A stretch of 17,017 nucleotides of DNA from JBEINZ01 sp040377825 (GCA_040377825.1 JBEINZ010000034.1:1-17017); one strand, 5' to 3'; shown: positions 7,772 through 15,586, counted from the first letter of the stretch. The notes: a model not told the origin generated them from the letters alone. Numbers and translations are program-made.

Positions 7772-7806
7772 AAAAGACCCGCCAGACCTGCGAGGCCCGG
7801 CGGGTC
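7772..7806 (-). terminator. Rho-independent terminator after glpV
   Basis: In the minus-strand transcript GACCCGCC (7806-7799) pairs perfectly with GGCGGGTC (7783-7776). A further 3-bp inner stem (AGG/CCT) caps it, and the run TTTT then CGTT follows immediately (7775 downward). It starts 17 bp past the glpV stop codon. It should end much of the glpD-glpV transcript before glpK. Confidence 0.85.
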
Positions 7807-7822
7807 AAGATTCAAGTCAGCA

Positions 7823-9565
7823 TCACTTCTTCGGCGGGGTGGCCGGCCACGACTTGATCAGCGTGTCGTAGTCGATCGTTTCGCCCTTCGGCTTTTCGTT
7901 GGCAAGCTTGCGTTGGGGAGCGATGTTGCCGTCCTTCTCGGATTTGGCGAACCAGAACTCCGCTGTCTCCTTCTTGTTCAGCTTCGGTCCGCAGTCGCCT
8001 TGAACGCCAGAACGCTCGAGACGCTCGAGCACCGCGTCCTGAGCGGCCGCCAGTGCGTCCATCGCGGCTTGCGGGGTCTTCGCACCGGACGACGCATCGC
8101 CGATGTTCTGCCACCACAGCTGCGCGAGCTTCGGATAGTCCGGGATGTTGTTGCCGGTCGGGGTCCACTGCACACGCGCCGGCGAGCGATAGAACTCGAT
8201 CAGACCGCCGAGCTTCGGCGCCCGTTCGGTGAAGGTTTTGTCCCAGATGTCCGATTCACGCACAAACGTTAGTCCGACATGGCTCTTCTTCAGGGAGACG
8301 GTCTTTGAGTTGATGAACTGGGCATAGAGCCAAGCTGCCTTCCGACGATCAACCGGAGTCGACTTAAGGAGCGTCCATGAGCCGGCGTCCTGATAGCCGA
8401 GCTTCATACCCTCCTTCCAGTAGGAACCCTTCGGCGACGGGGCCATGCGCCACTTCGGAGTCCCGTCGGCATTCATGACCGGCAGGCCCGGTTTCACCAT
8501 GTCGGCGGTGAAGGCGGTATACCAGAAGATCTGCTGCGCGATGTTGCCTTGCGCGGGTACGGGCCCGGCTTCACCGAAGGTCATACCGTTCGCCGATGGC
8601 GGGGCATACTTCTTCAGCCATTCGACGTATTTTACGATGGAATAAACGGCGGCTGGGCCGTTGGTATCGCCACCGCGCTCGACGGACGAGCCCACCGGGC
8701 GGCAACCTTCCATGCGTACGCCCCACTCATCGACCGGCAAACCGTTCGGAATGCCCTTGTCGCCGTTTCCGGCCATCGAGAGCCAGGCGTCGGTGAAGCG
8801 CCAGCCGAGCGATGGATCCTTTTTGCCGTAGTCCATGTGGCCGTAGACCTTCACGCCATCGATGGATCCGATGTCGTTGGTAAAGAACTCGGCGATATCC
8901 TCGTAGGCAGACCAGTTCACGGGAACGCCGAGTTCATAGCCATACTTGGCCTTGAACTTCGCCTTAAAGTCCGGATTGGTGAACCAGTCGTAGCGGAACC
9001 AGTAGAGGTTCGCGAATTGTTGGTCCGGCAGTTGGTAGAGCTTGCCATCCGGGGCGGTCGTGAAGGACTTGCCGATGAAGTCCGCGACGTCTAGCGTCGG
9101 CAAAGTGACATCCTTGCCTTCGCCTGCCATCCAGTCGCTGAGCGGGACAGCCTGCTGATAGCGGAAGTGCGTGCCGATCAGATCGGAGTCGTTGATCCAG
9201 CCGTCGTAAATGTTCTTGCCAGACTGCATCTGAGTCTGGATCTTCTCGACCACGTCGCCTTCCTGGATCAGGTCATGCTTGAGCTTGATCCCAGTGATCT
9301 CGGTGAAGGCCTTGGCCAGAACCTTGGATTCGAATTCGTGCGTGGTGATTGTTTCAGAAACAACATTGATGTCCATGCCGACGAAGGGCTTCGCGGCATC
9401 GACAAACCACTGCATTTCCTTCAGTTGTTCTTCCTTCGACAGGGTCGACGGCTGGAACTCGCTGTCGATCCACTTCCTGGCCTCGTCCATGCCGGCGAGG
9501 GCCGTCGTGCTCGCAAGGGCTAGCATCAGCGATGCGAGTCCCAGACTGCGTGCTCGAGCTTTCAT
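7823..9565 (-). CDS. glpV: Glycerol ABC transporter substrate-binding protein
   Basis: This 580-residue extracytoplasmic solute-binding protein should capture glycerol in the periplasm for the GlpSTPQ importer. The N-terminus MKARARSLGLASLMLALAST is a signal peptide with probable cleavage after ALA (residue 24). The size, well above the 400-450 residues of common sugar-binding proteins, fits the GlpV family. Two Cys in the mature part (in MEGCRPVG and QGDCGPK) could form a disulfide. I start at ATG 9565 because GGGAGGA lies just upstream (9571-9576) and the signal peptide begins there; a longer frame to 9646 would bury it. It follows glpU in the operon after an 84-bp gap with a hairpin, and a terminator follows it. 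Glycerol specificity is inferred from gene order and family resemblance. Confidence 0.92.
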   Translation of the reverse strand: MKARARSLGLASLMLALASTTALAGMDEARKWIDSEFQPSTLSKEEQLKEMQWFVDAAKPFVGMDINVVSETITTHEFESKVLAKAFTEITGIKLKHDLIQEGDVVEKIQTQMQSGKNIYDGWINDSDLIGTHFRYQQAVPLSDWMAGEGKDVTLPTLDVADFIGKSFTTAPDGKLYQLPDQQFANLYWFRYDWFTNPDFKAKFKAKYGYELGVPVNWSAYEDIAEFFTNDIGSIDGVKVYGHMDYGKKDPSLGWRFTDAWLSMAGNGDKGIPNGLPVDEWGVRMEGCRPVGSSVERGGDTNGPAAVYSIVKYVEWLKKYAPPSANGMTFGEAGPVPAQGNIAQQIFWYTAFTADMVKPGLPVMNADGTPKWRMAPSPKGSYWKEGMKLGYQDAGSWTLLKSTPVDRRKAAWLYAQFINSKTVSLKKSHVGLTFVRESDIWDKTFTERAPKLGGLIEFYRSPARVQWTPTGNNIPDYPKLAQLWWQNIGDASSGAKTPQAAMDALAAAQDAVLERLERSGVQGDCGPKLNKKETAEFWFAKSEKDGNIAPQRKLANEKPKGETIDYDTLIKSWPATPPKK

Positions 9566-9570
9566 GAATT

Positions 9571-9576
9571 CCTCCC
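9571..9576 (-). promoter_or_regulatory. Ribosome binding site fixing the glpV start
   Basis: Reads GGGAGG on the minus strand, 5 bases upstream of ATG 9565. It supports the start that places the signal peptide at the N-terminus, against an in-frame start 27 codons earlier. Confidence 0.8.
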
Positions 9577-9608
9577 AGTTCTTGTTGCGCGCGATGGTAT
9601 TTAAGGGT

Positions 9609-9634
9609 CCCCCAGGGCGCGCTTGCCCAGGGAA
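9609..9634 (-). other. Intercistronic hairpin between glpU and glpV
   Basis: In the transcript CCCTGGGC (9632-9625) and GCCCTGGG (9618-9611) pair with a single central mismatch around a 6-base loop, with two possible G-U pairs extending the base. No U-run follows, and the glpV ribosome binding site comes about 32 bases later. Such hairpins ahead of binding-protein cistrons commonly stabilise the downstream mRNA or pause upstream decay. That function is inferred. Confidence 0.5.
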
Positions 9635-9649
9635 CTCGTCTTCCAAGCC

Positions 9650-9973
9650 TCATACCCAGCGAAAAACCGCCGAGGCATAGAGCAGGGAAATTCCGGTCGC
9701 AAACCAGAGCCGCGAAATCTCGATCCCCTCGCCGATCGGCAAGCGTACAAACTCCGCCCCGAAAATCGCGAGAAAAATCAGATGGATGAACGCGGACCCC
9801 AACAGCGAAATGAAAAGCCGATCTCCGCGCGTGGTGGCGATCGACAGGATACCGACGCGCTCGGTCTCCGGCCGATAGACGGCGAGCAAGGTCATCACCG
9901 CGAGCAGCGACGCGATAACCCCGAAGAACAGGCCCGTCGCAGGCGTCCAAGCCATCCAGGCGAGGTTCTCCAT
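9650..9973 (-). CDS. glpU: Small DUF2160 membrane protein of the glycerol transporter
   Basis: The 107-residue protein has three hydrophobic segments, roughly residues 12-32, 55-75 and 87-104, separated by short charged loops (YRPETERVG and TTRGDRLF). This matches the DUF2160 predicted integral membrane family, which sits between the permease and binding-protein genes of glycerol ABC operons. The name glpU follows the R. leguminosarum locus; the biochemical role is not established. It may be an accessory subunit of the transporter in the inner membrane. Two ATG codons are adjacent (9976 and 9973). I prefer 9973 because GGGGAG (9980-9985) is then 6 bases away; its A is shared with the glpQ stop codon. 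The overlap implies translational coupling to glpQ. Confidence 0.85.
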   Translation of the reverse strand: MENLAWMAWTPATGLFFGVIASLLAVMTLLAVYRPETERVGILSIATTRGDRLFISLLGSAFIHLIFLAIFGAEFVRLPIGEGIEISRLWFATGISLLYASAVFRWV

Positions 9974-10767
9974 CATACTCTCCCCAGGGCAAAGCCCTTG
10001 GCGATGTAATTGCGGACGAACCAGATCACGAGGGCTCCCGGAACCAGCGTCAGCACGCCGGCCGCCGAAAGAAGTCCCCAGTCCATGCCGGCTGCGGACG
10101 CCGTGCGCGTCATGATCGATGAAATCGGCATGTTGTTTGTCAGTGTCCGCGCGAGCAGCAGTTCCACCCAGGAGAACATGAAACAGAAGAATGCCGCGAC
10201 CCCGATCCCGTTTGCGATTAGCGGCACATAGATCTTCACGAAAAAATGGGGGAACGAATAGCCGTCGATATAGGCCGTCTCGTCAATCTCGCGCGGCACG
10301 CCGGACATGAACCCTTCAAGGATCCAGATCGCCAAGGGGACGTTGAAAATACAATGGGCGAGCGCCACCGCCCAATGCGTATCGAACAGACCGATCGCCG
10401 AATAAAGATTGAAGAATGGGAGCGCGAAGACCGCCGGCGGCGCCATCCGGTTGGTCAGGAACCAGAAGAAGACGTGCTTGTCGCCAAGAAACCGATAGCG
10501 CGAAAAGCCATAGGCGGCTGGCAGGGCAACAGCGATGGCGATCACGGTGTTGATGACGACATAGATCAGACTATCGACATACCCCATGTACCAGGCGGGA
10601 TCGGTAAAAATATTGATGTAGTTTTTCGCAGTCGGGTCGGCGGGGAACAAGGTCAGGCCGCCGTTCACGATCTCATTATTGTGTTTGAAGCTCATGTTTA
10701 TGAGCCAGTAGATCGGCAGCATAAGGAATAGAAGGTAACCGACGAGGATGACGTGTTTCAGCCGCAT
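9973..10767 (-). CDS. glpQ: Glycerol ABC transporter permease (MalG-type)
   Basis: This 264-residue inner-membrane permease is of the BPD_transp_1 (MalG-like) class. It begins MRLKHVILVGYLLFLMLPIY, a first membrane helix, and has about six hydrophobic segments. The EAA loop that docks on the ATPase reads ETAYIDGYSFPHFFVKIYVP (163-182), with the expected D-G and late I-x-x-P-L spacing. The C-terminus is the typical RNYIAKGFALGRV. I chose ATG 10767, which has GAGGAAGGG (10776-10784) 8 bases upstream and lies 4 bp past the glpP stop. A longer frame to 10800 would add an unlikely polar extension. It should pair with GlpP to form the translocation pore. This glpQ is unrelated to the E. coli phosphodiesterase of the same name. 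Confidence 0.93.
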   Translation of the reverse strand: MRLKHVILVGYLLFLMLPIYWLINMSFKHNNEIVNGGLTLFPADPTAKNYINIFTDPAWYMGYVDSLIYVVINTVIAIAVALPAAYGFSRYRFLGDKHVFFWFLTNRMAPPAVFALPFFNLYSAIGLFDTHWAVALAHCIFNVPLAIWILEGFMSGVPREIDETAYIDGYSFPHFFVKIYVPLIANGIGVAAFFCFMFSWVELLLARTLTNNMPISSIMTRTASAAGMDWGLLSAAGVLTLVPGALVIWFVRNYIAKGFALGRV

Positions 10768-10771
10768 GGCA

Positions 10772-11665
10772 TCATCCCTTCCTCGGCCTATCGGCATCAA
10801 CTTGAGTCATCACCGTATAGAAGACCCAGCAGACCGCCAAGATGATCAAATTATAGACGATCGACATCGCCGCCGCCTTGCCGAGGTCAAACTGACCAAG
10901 CGCGATCTTCACGAGATCGATCGACAGGATCGTCGTTGCGTTTCCAGGCCCACCACCGGTGACCACAAAGGGCTCCGTGTAGATCATAAAGCTGTCCATG
11001 AAACGCAGCAGCACGCCAATCAGCAGCACGCGACGGAGCTTTGGGAGCTGAATTGTCGTGAACACCGCCCATCGCGAAGCTCCGTCGATCCGCGCGGCTT
11101 GATAATAGGCATCGGGGATCGACTTGAGGCCCGCATAGCACAGGAGCGCGACAAGGCTCGTCCAGTGCCAAACGTCCATCACGACGATCGTGAACCATGC
11201 CGAAAGCACGCCCGACGTATAGTTATAGTCGATCCCGAGATGGTTGACCGTCCATCCGAACAGGCCGATATCCGGCCGCGCGAAGATTTGCCAAATTGTC
11301 CCGACGACATTCCAAGGGACCAGTAGCGGCAGCGCCATGACGACGAGACAAACCGCGACCGCCCAGCCGGAACGCGGCATGGAAAGCGCAACGAGAATGC
11401 CAAGCGGGACTTCGATCGCCAGAATAATGGCCGAGAACAGCAAGTTCCGAAGCAGCGAGTCGTAGAAGCGCTCGCCGAGTTGCGTCGATGGGTCCAGCAA
11501 TTCGATATACCAGCCGACACCGTTCCAAAAAAATTGGTTGTTGCCGAATGTGTCTTGCACGGAGTAGTTCACCACCGTCATCAGCGGAATGACGGCATTG
11601 AAGGCGACCAGCAGGAACGCAGGCAGAACCATGAACCACGCTGCGTGATTGAGCGGTTTGTCCAT
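10772..11665 (-). CDS. glpP: Glycerol ABC transporter permease (MalF-type)
   Basis: The 297-residue protein is the second permease subunit (BPD_transp_1). The first membrane helix starts near residue 9 (AWFMVLPAFLLVAFNAVIPL), and about six hydrophobic segments are visible. The EAA loop reads YYQAARIDGASRWAVFTTIQ (188-206) followed by LPKL, a good match to A-A-x-x-D-G-A...LP. GGGPGNATT, common in sugar permeases of this class, follows. ATG 11665 shares its first base with the glpT stop (TGATG), and GGGAGG (11671-11676) lies 5 bases upstream inside the end of glpT. GlpP and GlpT synthesis should therefore be coupled. It would form the membrane channel with GlpQ. Function as glycerol permease is inferred from the operon. 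Confidence 0.93.
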   Translation of the reverse strand: MDKPLNHAAWFMVLPAFLLVAFNAVIPLMTVVNYSVQDTFGNNQFFWNGVGWYIELLDPSTQLGERFYDSLLRNLLFSAIILAIEVPLGILVALSMPRSGWAVAVCLVVMALPLLVPWNVVGTIWQIFARPDIGLFGWTVNHLGIDYNYTSGVLSAWFTIVVMDVWHWTSLVALLCYAGLKSIPDAYYQAARIDGASRWAVFTTIQLPKLRRVLLIGVLLRFMDSFMIYTEPFVVTGGGPGNATTILSIDLVKIALGQFDLGKAAAMSIVYNLIILAVCWVFYTVMTQVDADRPRKG

Positions 11666-12762
11666 CAGGCCCTCCCGCTCATACGACTTGCCTCAACGAG
11701 GTGGCCGTCAGCATAGACATGAACCTGGGTCGGATCGGCGACCAGTCGCGCGTCATCGCCGGACAGACGGCTTGATTCCGGAGCGAGAACGGCGAGCGGC
11801 ATGCCGTCGAGCTCGCAGCGCAAGATCTTGGCGCGACCGACGTCCTCTACGCGCCGAACCTTGACCGGGAAACCCTCCGCGCCAGTTCCAAGACGCAGGA
11901 ACTCCGGGCGCACGCCAATCTCCGACTTTGCGCCGACGGGAAGCGGATTGTAGCCGGCGCCGAGCCCGATTTCGTGCTGGCCAATAAAGGCCCGATCACC
12001 GACGATCGCAGCCGGCAAGACGTTCATGCCGGGCGACCCGATGAAGTAGCCGACAAATGTATGCGCTGGCTTTTCGAACAGCTCTTGCGGCGTGCCGAGC
12101 TGCACCACGTCCCCCTCATACATGACCACGACCTTGTCAGCGAAGGTGAGCGCTTCGGTCTGGTCATGAGTCACATAGATCATCGTGACGTCGGCTTCTT
12201 CATGCACTTTCTTTAACTGGGCGCGAAGTTGCCATTTCAGATGGGGATCGATCACAGTCAGCGGTTCGTCGAACAAGATCGCCCCGACATCAGCTCGAAC
12301 CAAGCCACGGCCAAGCGAGATCTTCTGCTTCATATCGGCGGTCAGCCCCCGCGCGCGCCGATCGAGATCAGACGTCAACCCGAGCATGCCGGCCACCTCG
12401 ATAACGCGGCGGCCGATCGTCGAGGAGTCAACGCCGCGGTTCTTCAGCGGAAAAGCAAGGTTCTCCGCCACCGTCATCGTGTCGTAGACGACCGGAAACT
12501 GGAACACTTGAGCAATGTTGCGCTTCTCAGTCGTGAGACCGGTCACATCGCGGCCGTCGAACAAGATCCGCCCCTCGCTTGGCGAGACCAGACCCGAAAT
12601 GATGTTCAAGAGGGTCGTTTTGCCGCAACCCGATGGGCCGAGCAGCGCATAGGCCCCTCCATGGTCCCAGGTGAGCCGCATGCGCTTCAGCGCATAATCG
12701 GATGGCTTCGATGGGTGAGGTCGGTATGCATGGGCAAGATCGATAAGTTCGATGCGTGCCAT
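11665..12762 (-). CDS. glpT: Glycerol ABC transporter ATP-binding protein with degenerate signature motif
   Basis: This 365-residue cytoplasmic ATPase of the MalK/UgpC type has an N-terminal nucleotide-binding domain and a C-terminal TOBE-like regulatory part (about 240 onwards, with VGAKSEIGVRPEFLRLG). Walker A GPSGCGKTT (42-50), Q-loop Gln88, Walker B AILFDEP (161-167, Glu166) and switch His199 in YVTHDQTEAL are all intact. The ABC signature is not: where LSGGQ is expected the chain reads LTADMKQ (140-146), and the D-loop is TVID. It should heterodimerise with GlpS, which has the complementary set of motifs. ATG 12762 has GGGAGGAGGG (12766-12775) upstream and lies 14 bp after glpS. It is not the E. 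coli glycerol-3-phosphate antiporter that shares the symbol. Confidence 0.93.
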   Translation of the reverse strand: MARIELIDLAHAYRPHPSKPSDYALKRMRLTWDHGGAYALLGPSGCGKTTLLNIISGLVSPSEGRILFDGRDVTGLTTEKRNIAQVFQFPVVYDTMTVAENLAFPLKNRGVDSSTIGRRVIEVAGMLGLTSDLDRRARGLTADMKQKISLGRGLVRADVGAILFDEPLTVIDPHLKWQLRAQLKKVHEEADVTMIYVTHDQTEALTFADKVVVMYEGDVVQLGTPQELFEKPAHTFVGYFIGSPGMNVLPAAIVGDRAFIGQHEIGLGAGYNPLPVGAKSEIGVRPEFLRLGTGAEGFPVKVRRVEDVGRAKILRCELDGMPLAVLAPESSRLSGDDARLVADPTQVHVYADGHLVEASRMSGRA

Positions 12763-12776
12763 GGTCCCTCCTCCCT

Positions 12777-13883
12777 TTAAGCCGCGGCCAAGCCGGTTGG
12801 TGCGACGGCCAGCCGCCCATCGGGCTCGAAAACGAAGAAGCGGTCGGGATCGAGAAAGAGTTCAACCGGCTTACCGGGCAAAAACTCATGCACGCCGGCG
12901 GCCAACGCGATCCAGCGCTCGCCGCCGACATCCACGTGGATGAAGCTTTCAGATCCAGTCAGTTCCGACACTGCGGTCAGCGCCGCCACCGCGATCTGAC
13001 GGGCATGCGTGCGCTCGAGCGCGATGTGATGCGGGCGGAAGCCGACGGTGTAGATGCCGTCGCCAAGACCATGCAATTCGCCGATTGTGGGAAACTCCAC
13101 AACGGTCAGTCTGCCTGCCCGATCCATGACGCGGACGTGCGAACCTTCGACCCGGATGGACGCGAAGTTCATAGGCGGATCGGAAAAGACCTCGGCCGTC
13201 GCACGATCCCGCGGCTGCCGATAGACGTCGATGGTCGGGCCGAATTGCGTTATCCGGCCGCGATCAAGCGTCGCGGTCCGTCCGCCTAAAAGCAATGCCT
13301 CGGTCGGCTCGGTTGTCGCATAGACGAAGATGGCTCCGGTCGCCTCGAAGATGCGCGGAAGTTCCACGCGAAGTTCCTCGCGCAGCTTGTAATCCAGATT
13401 GGCGAGCGGCTCGTCGAGCAGCACAAGATCCGCGCCCTTGACGATGGCACGGGCGATCGCGGTACGCTGCTGTTGGCCGCCAGACAGCTGCAGCGGCGTC
13501 TTTTCAAGATGATCTTCAAGCCGCAGGAGGCCGGCCGCCTCGCGCACCTTGCGGTTGATCTCGGTCTTCGGCGCGCCGCGCACCCGCAGCGGCGAGGCGA
13601 TGTTCTCGTAGACGCTCATTGCCGGGTAATTGATGAATTGCTGGTAGACCATGGCCACGTTGCGCGCCTGGACGGGCTTGCCCGTCACATCGACGCCGTT
13701 GAACAGCACGCGTCCGGAGGTCGGCTTGTCGAGCCCGGCCATGAGACGCATCAACGACGTCTTACCGGAAAGCGTCGGTCCGAGCAGCAGGTTGATCGTG
13801 CCCTTGGTCAGCGTGAGCGAGGTCGAATGGATGTGCGTCTCAGCACTCACGACCCGCGTCACCTGATCGAGCACCAACGTCAC
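12777..13883 (-). CDS. glpS: Glycerol ABC transporter ATP-binding protein lacking the switch histidine
   Basis: The 368-residue ATPase partners GlpT. Walker A is GPTLSGKT (35-42), the Q-loop has Gln81, the signature LSGGQQQR (133-140) is perfect, and Walker B is LVLLDEP (153-159, Glu158). The switch-histidine position, usually THDQ, reads YATTEPTEAL, so Thr191 replaces His. A TOBE-like region follows from about residue 240, with TVGFRPHHIAL. The start is GTG 13883, chosen because the family begins TLVLDQVTRVV and the codon overlaps the glpD stop as GTGA; GGGAG lies a little upstream. A longer frame to 13949 would run far back inside glpD. The overlap means it is translationally coupled to glpD. 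Confidence 0.92.
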   Translation of the reverse strand: MTLVLDQVTRVVSAETHIHSTSLTLTKGTINLLLGPTLSGKTSLMRLMAGLDKPTSGRVLFNGVDVTGKPVQARNVAMVYQQFINYPAMSVYENIASPLRVRGAPKTEINRKVREAAGLLRLEDHLEKTPLQLSGGQQQRTAIARAIVKGADLVLLDEPLANLDYKLREELRVELPRIFEATGAIFVYATTEPTEALLLGGRTATLDRGRITQFGPTIDVYRQPRDRATAEVFSDPPMNFASIRVEGSHVRVMDRAGRLTVVEFPTIGELHGLGDGIYTVGFRPHHIALERTHARQIAVAALTAVSELTGSESFIHVDVGGERWIALAAGVHEFLPGKPVELFLDPDRFFVFEPDGRLAVAPTGLAAA

Positions 13884-15430
13884 GACAGCTTCTCCCGGGC
13901 TCCAGCTGCACCAACCAGCGCGCTCGCGCCGCGTTCCGCAGCCATCCACCGGTCAAGCGCGGCCGCCTCGTCGCGACTGAACCTGAGCCCAAGCTTCGAC
14001 CGGCGCCAGAGGACATCGTCCGCGGTGCGCGCCCATTCCTCGTTCATCAGATGCTTCACTTCCCGCTCCGTCAGGTCGGCGCCGAAACGGCGGCCGAGGT
14101 CGGCGGCGGTCAGGGCATTGCCCAGAATTCGGCGCGCGCGCGTACCGTAATAGCGAAACAGACGGCGCGCTTCTGACGATAACAGGAACGGGTATTCGGC
14201 GCCCAGCTGTTCGATGGTCGCTTCCACGCGCTCCACCGCCACGTCGCCTCCGGGAAGCGTGCTCTCGGCCGTCCATGGACCGGACTTCATCGGCAGATGG
14301 GGTTCTAGCTTTTCGAGCGCGGCCTCAGCCAACTTTCGGAACGTCGTAATCTTGCCGCCGAATACATTGAGCAGCGGCGCGGCGCCCTCCGGCTTCTCCA
14401 GACGAAGGACATAATCGCGCGTCGCCTCCTGCGCCTTGCTGGCGCCATCGTCGTAGAGCGGCCGCACGCCGGAATAGGTCCAGACCACATCGCCAGGGGA
14501 GATCGGCTTCACAAAATAGGAACTGACGGCCTCGCAAAGATAAGCGATCTCTTGCGGCGCGATTGTCACCTCGCCGGGGTCGCCCTGATAGTCGAGATCG
14601 GTGGTCCCGATCAGCGTGAAGTCGGTCTCATAGGGAATGGCAAAGCAGATCCGACCGTCGGCATTTTGGAAAATGTAGCAGCGGTCATGATCGTAGAGTT
14701 TTGGCACCACAATGTGGCTGCCTTTCACCATGCGAACCTTGTCCGGGTCGTTGGCACGAACCACACCAGACAGAAACCGCGATACCCAAGGCCCCGCCGC
14801 ATTGACCAGCGCCCGCGCCTTGATCTCGCTGCGGCCGCCGGTTTCGACATCCTCGGCGGTCAGATGCCAAAAGGCACCTTCGCGACGCGCCGCCACAACC
14901 CGGGTGCGTGTGCGGATCGAAGCGCCGCGCTCGGCCGCGTCGCGCGCGTTCAACACCACGAGCCGCGCGTCCTCGACCCAACAGTCGGAGTATTCAAAGC
15001 CTCGCGTAAACTCTGCCTTCAGCGCGGTGCCGGTCGGATCCCGCCTCAAGTTGATCGAGCGTGTGCCCGGCAGAATCTTTCGGCCACCGAGATTGTCATA
15101 AAGAAACAAGCCAAGGCGGATCATCCAGCGGGGCCGCAAGCCCTTGTGATGGGGTAGCACGAAACGCAATGGCCATATGAAATGAGGTGCGGCCCGTAGT
15201 AATACCTCACGCTCGATAAGGGCTTCGCGCACGAGGCGGAACTTATAGTGTTCCAGATAGCGCAAACCACCGTGTACGAGCTTCGTCGAAGCCGACGACG
15301 TGGCACTGGCAAGATCGCCTTGCTCGAACAACACCACCGACAAACCACGCCCGACCGCATCGCGGGCGATACCACAGCCGTTGATCCCGCCGCCCACAAC
15401 CGCAAGATCGTAGGTGTCGTTCGTCGACAT
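13880..15430 (-). CDS. glpD: FAD-dependent glycerol-3-phosphate dehydrogenase
   Basis: The 516-residue flavoprotein oxidises sn-glycerol 3-phosphate to dihydroxyacetone phosphate and passes electrons to the quinone pool at the inner membrane. The N-terminal FAD-binding loop is LAVVGGGINGCGIARDA (9-25). Next comes TSSASTKLVHGGLRYLE (44-60), the family signature region, then ALVNAAGPWV, SHIVVPKLYD, IGTTDLDYQGDP, YSGVRPLYDDG and NVFGGKITTFRKLAE, all typical of GlpD. The C-terminal alpha-helical DAO_C domain is complete (EWARTADDVLWRRSKLGL). Length is close to the 501 residues of the E. coli enzyme. ATG 15430 has AAGGGAG (15436-15442) 5 bases upstream. It is the first gene of the glp operon, preceded by the repeat-rich control region and followed without a gap by glpS. 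Confidence 0.97.
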   Translation of the reverse strand: MSTNDTYDLAVVGGGINGCGIARDAVGRGLSVVLFEQGDLASATSSASTKLVHGGLRYLEHYKFRLVREALIEREVLLRAAPHFIWPLRFVLPHHKGLRPRWMIRLGLFLYDNLGGRKILPGTRSINLRRDPTGTALKAEFTRGFEYSDCWVEDARLVVLNARDAAERGASIRTRTRVVAARREGAFWHLTAEDVETGGRSEIKARALVNAAGPWVSRFLSGVVRANDPDKVRMVKGSHIVVPKLYDHDRCYIFQNADGRICFAIPYETDFTLIGTTDLDYQGDPGEVTIAPQEIAYLCEAVSSYFVKPISPGDVVWTYSGVRPLYDDGASKAQEATRDYVLRLEKPEGAAPLLNVFGGKITTFRKLAEAALEKLEPHLPMKSGPWTAESTLPGGDVAVERVEATIEQLGAEYPFLLSSEARRLFRYYGTRARRILGNALTAADLGRRFGADLTEREVKHLMNEEWARTADDVLWRRSKLGLRFSRDEAAALDRWMAAERGASALVGAAGAREKLS

Positions 15431-15509
15431 GAAAGCTCCCTTAGGTAGCTCTGCAAGGAATTGACACGGATACGAAAGTTACCGCGCTCTTCCGCAAGCC
15501 TGTCCGCGC

Positions 15510-15586
15510 GCGAAACGAAAATCAAGTGAAAATCGCGAACCAAAATTCTTTCGCATTGCGATCAATTTTCTTGCATTGCAGCAATA
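15510..15586. promoter_or_regulatory. Candidate GlpR control region upstream of glpD
   Basis: This AT-richer part of the 182-bp glpR-glpD gap holds stacked repeats. GCGAA (15535-15539) and TTCGC (15550-15554) form a 20-bp dyad with a 10-bp centre. GAAAATC occurs twice with an 11-bp period (15517 and 15528), preceded by GCGAAA (15510-15515). GCATTGC occurs twice with a 20-bp period (15553 and 15573). Spacing by one and two helical turns and the dyad of about 20 bp are what a DeoR-type repressor such as GlpR would use. I see no convincing -35/-10 pair, so the promoter is not placed. Confidence 0.5.

Noticed and set aside
9566..9646. 27-codon N-terminal extension of glpV
   Set aside because: It would place the signal peptide internally, and a strong ribosome binding site directly precedes ATG 9565.
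10768..10800. 11-codon N-terminal extension of glpQ
   Set aside because: It would overlap glpP with a polar lead-in; ATG 10767 has a well-spaced GAGGAAGGG.
13884..13949. 22-codon N-terminal extension of glpS
   Set aside because: It lies inside glpD; the GTG at 13883 gives the family-like N-terminus and a GTGA overlap.
13473..14150. 225-residue plus-strand open frame
   Set aside because: Antisense to glpS and glpD; His/Arg-rich shadow without domain features.
15431..15509. A -35/-10 pair for glpD
   Set aside because: Candidates such as TTGCGG with TCGTAT match poorly; the promoter is probably present but cannot be placed.
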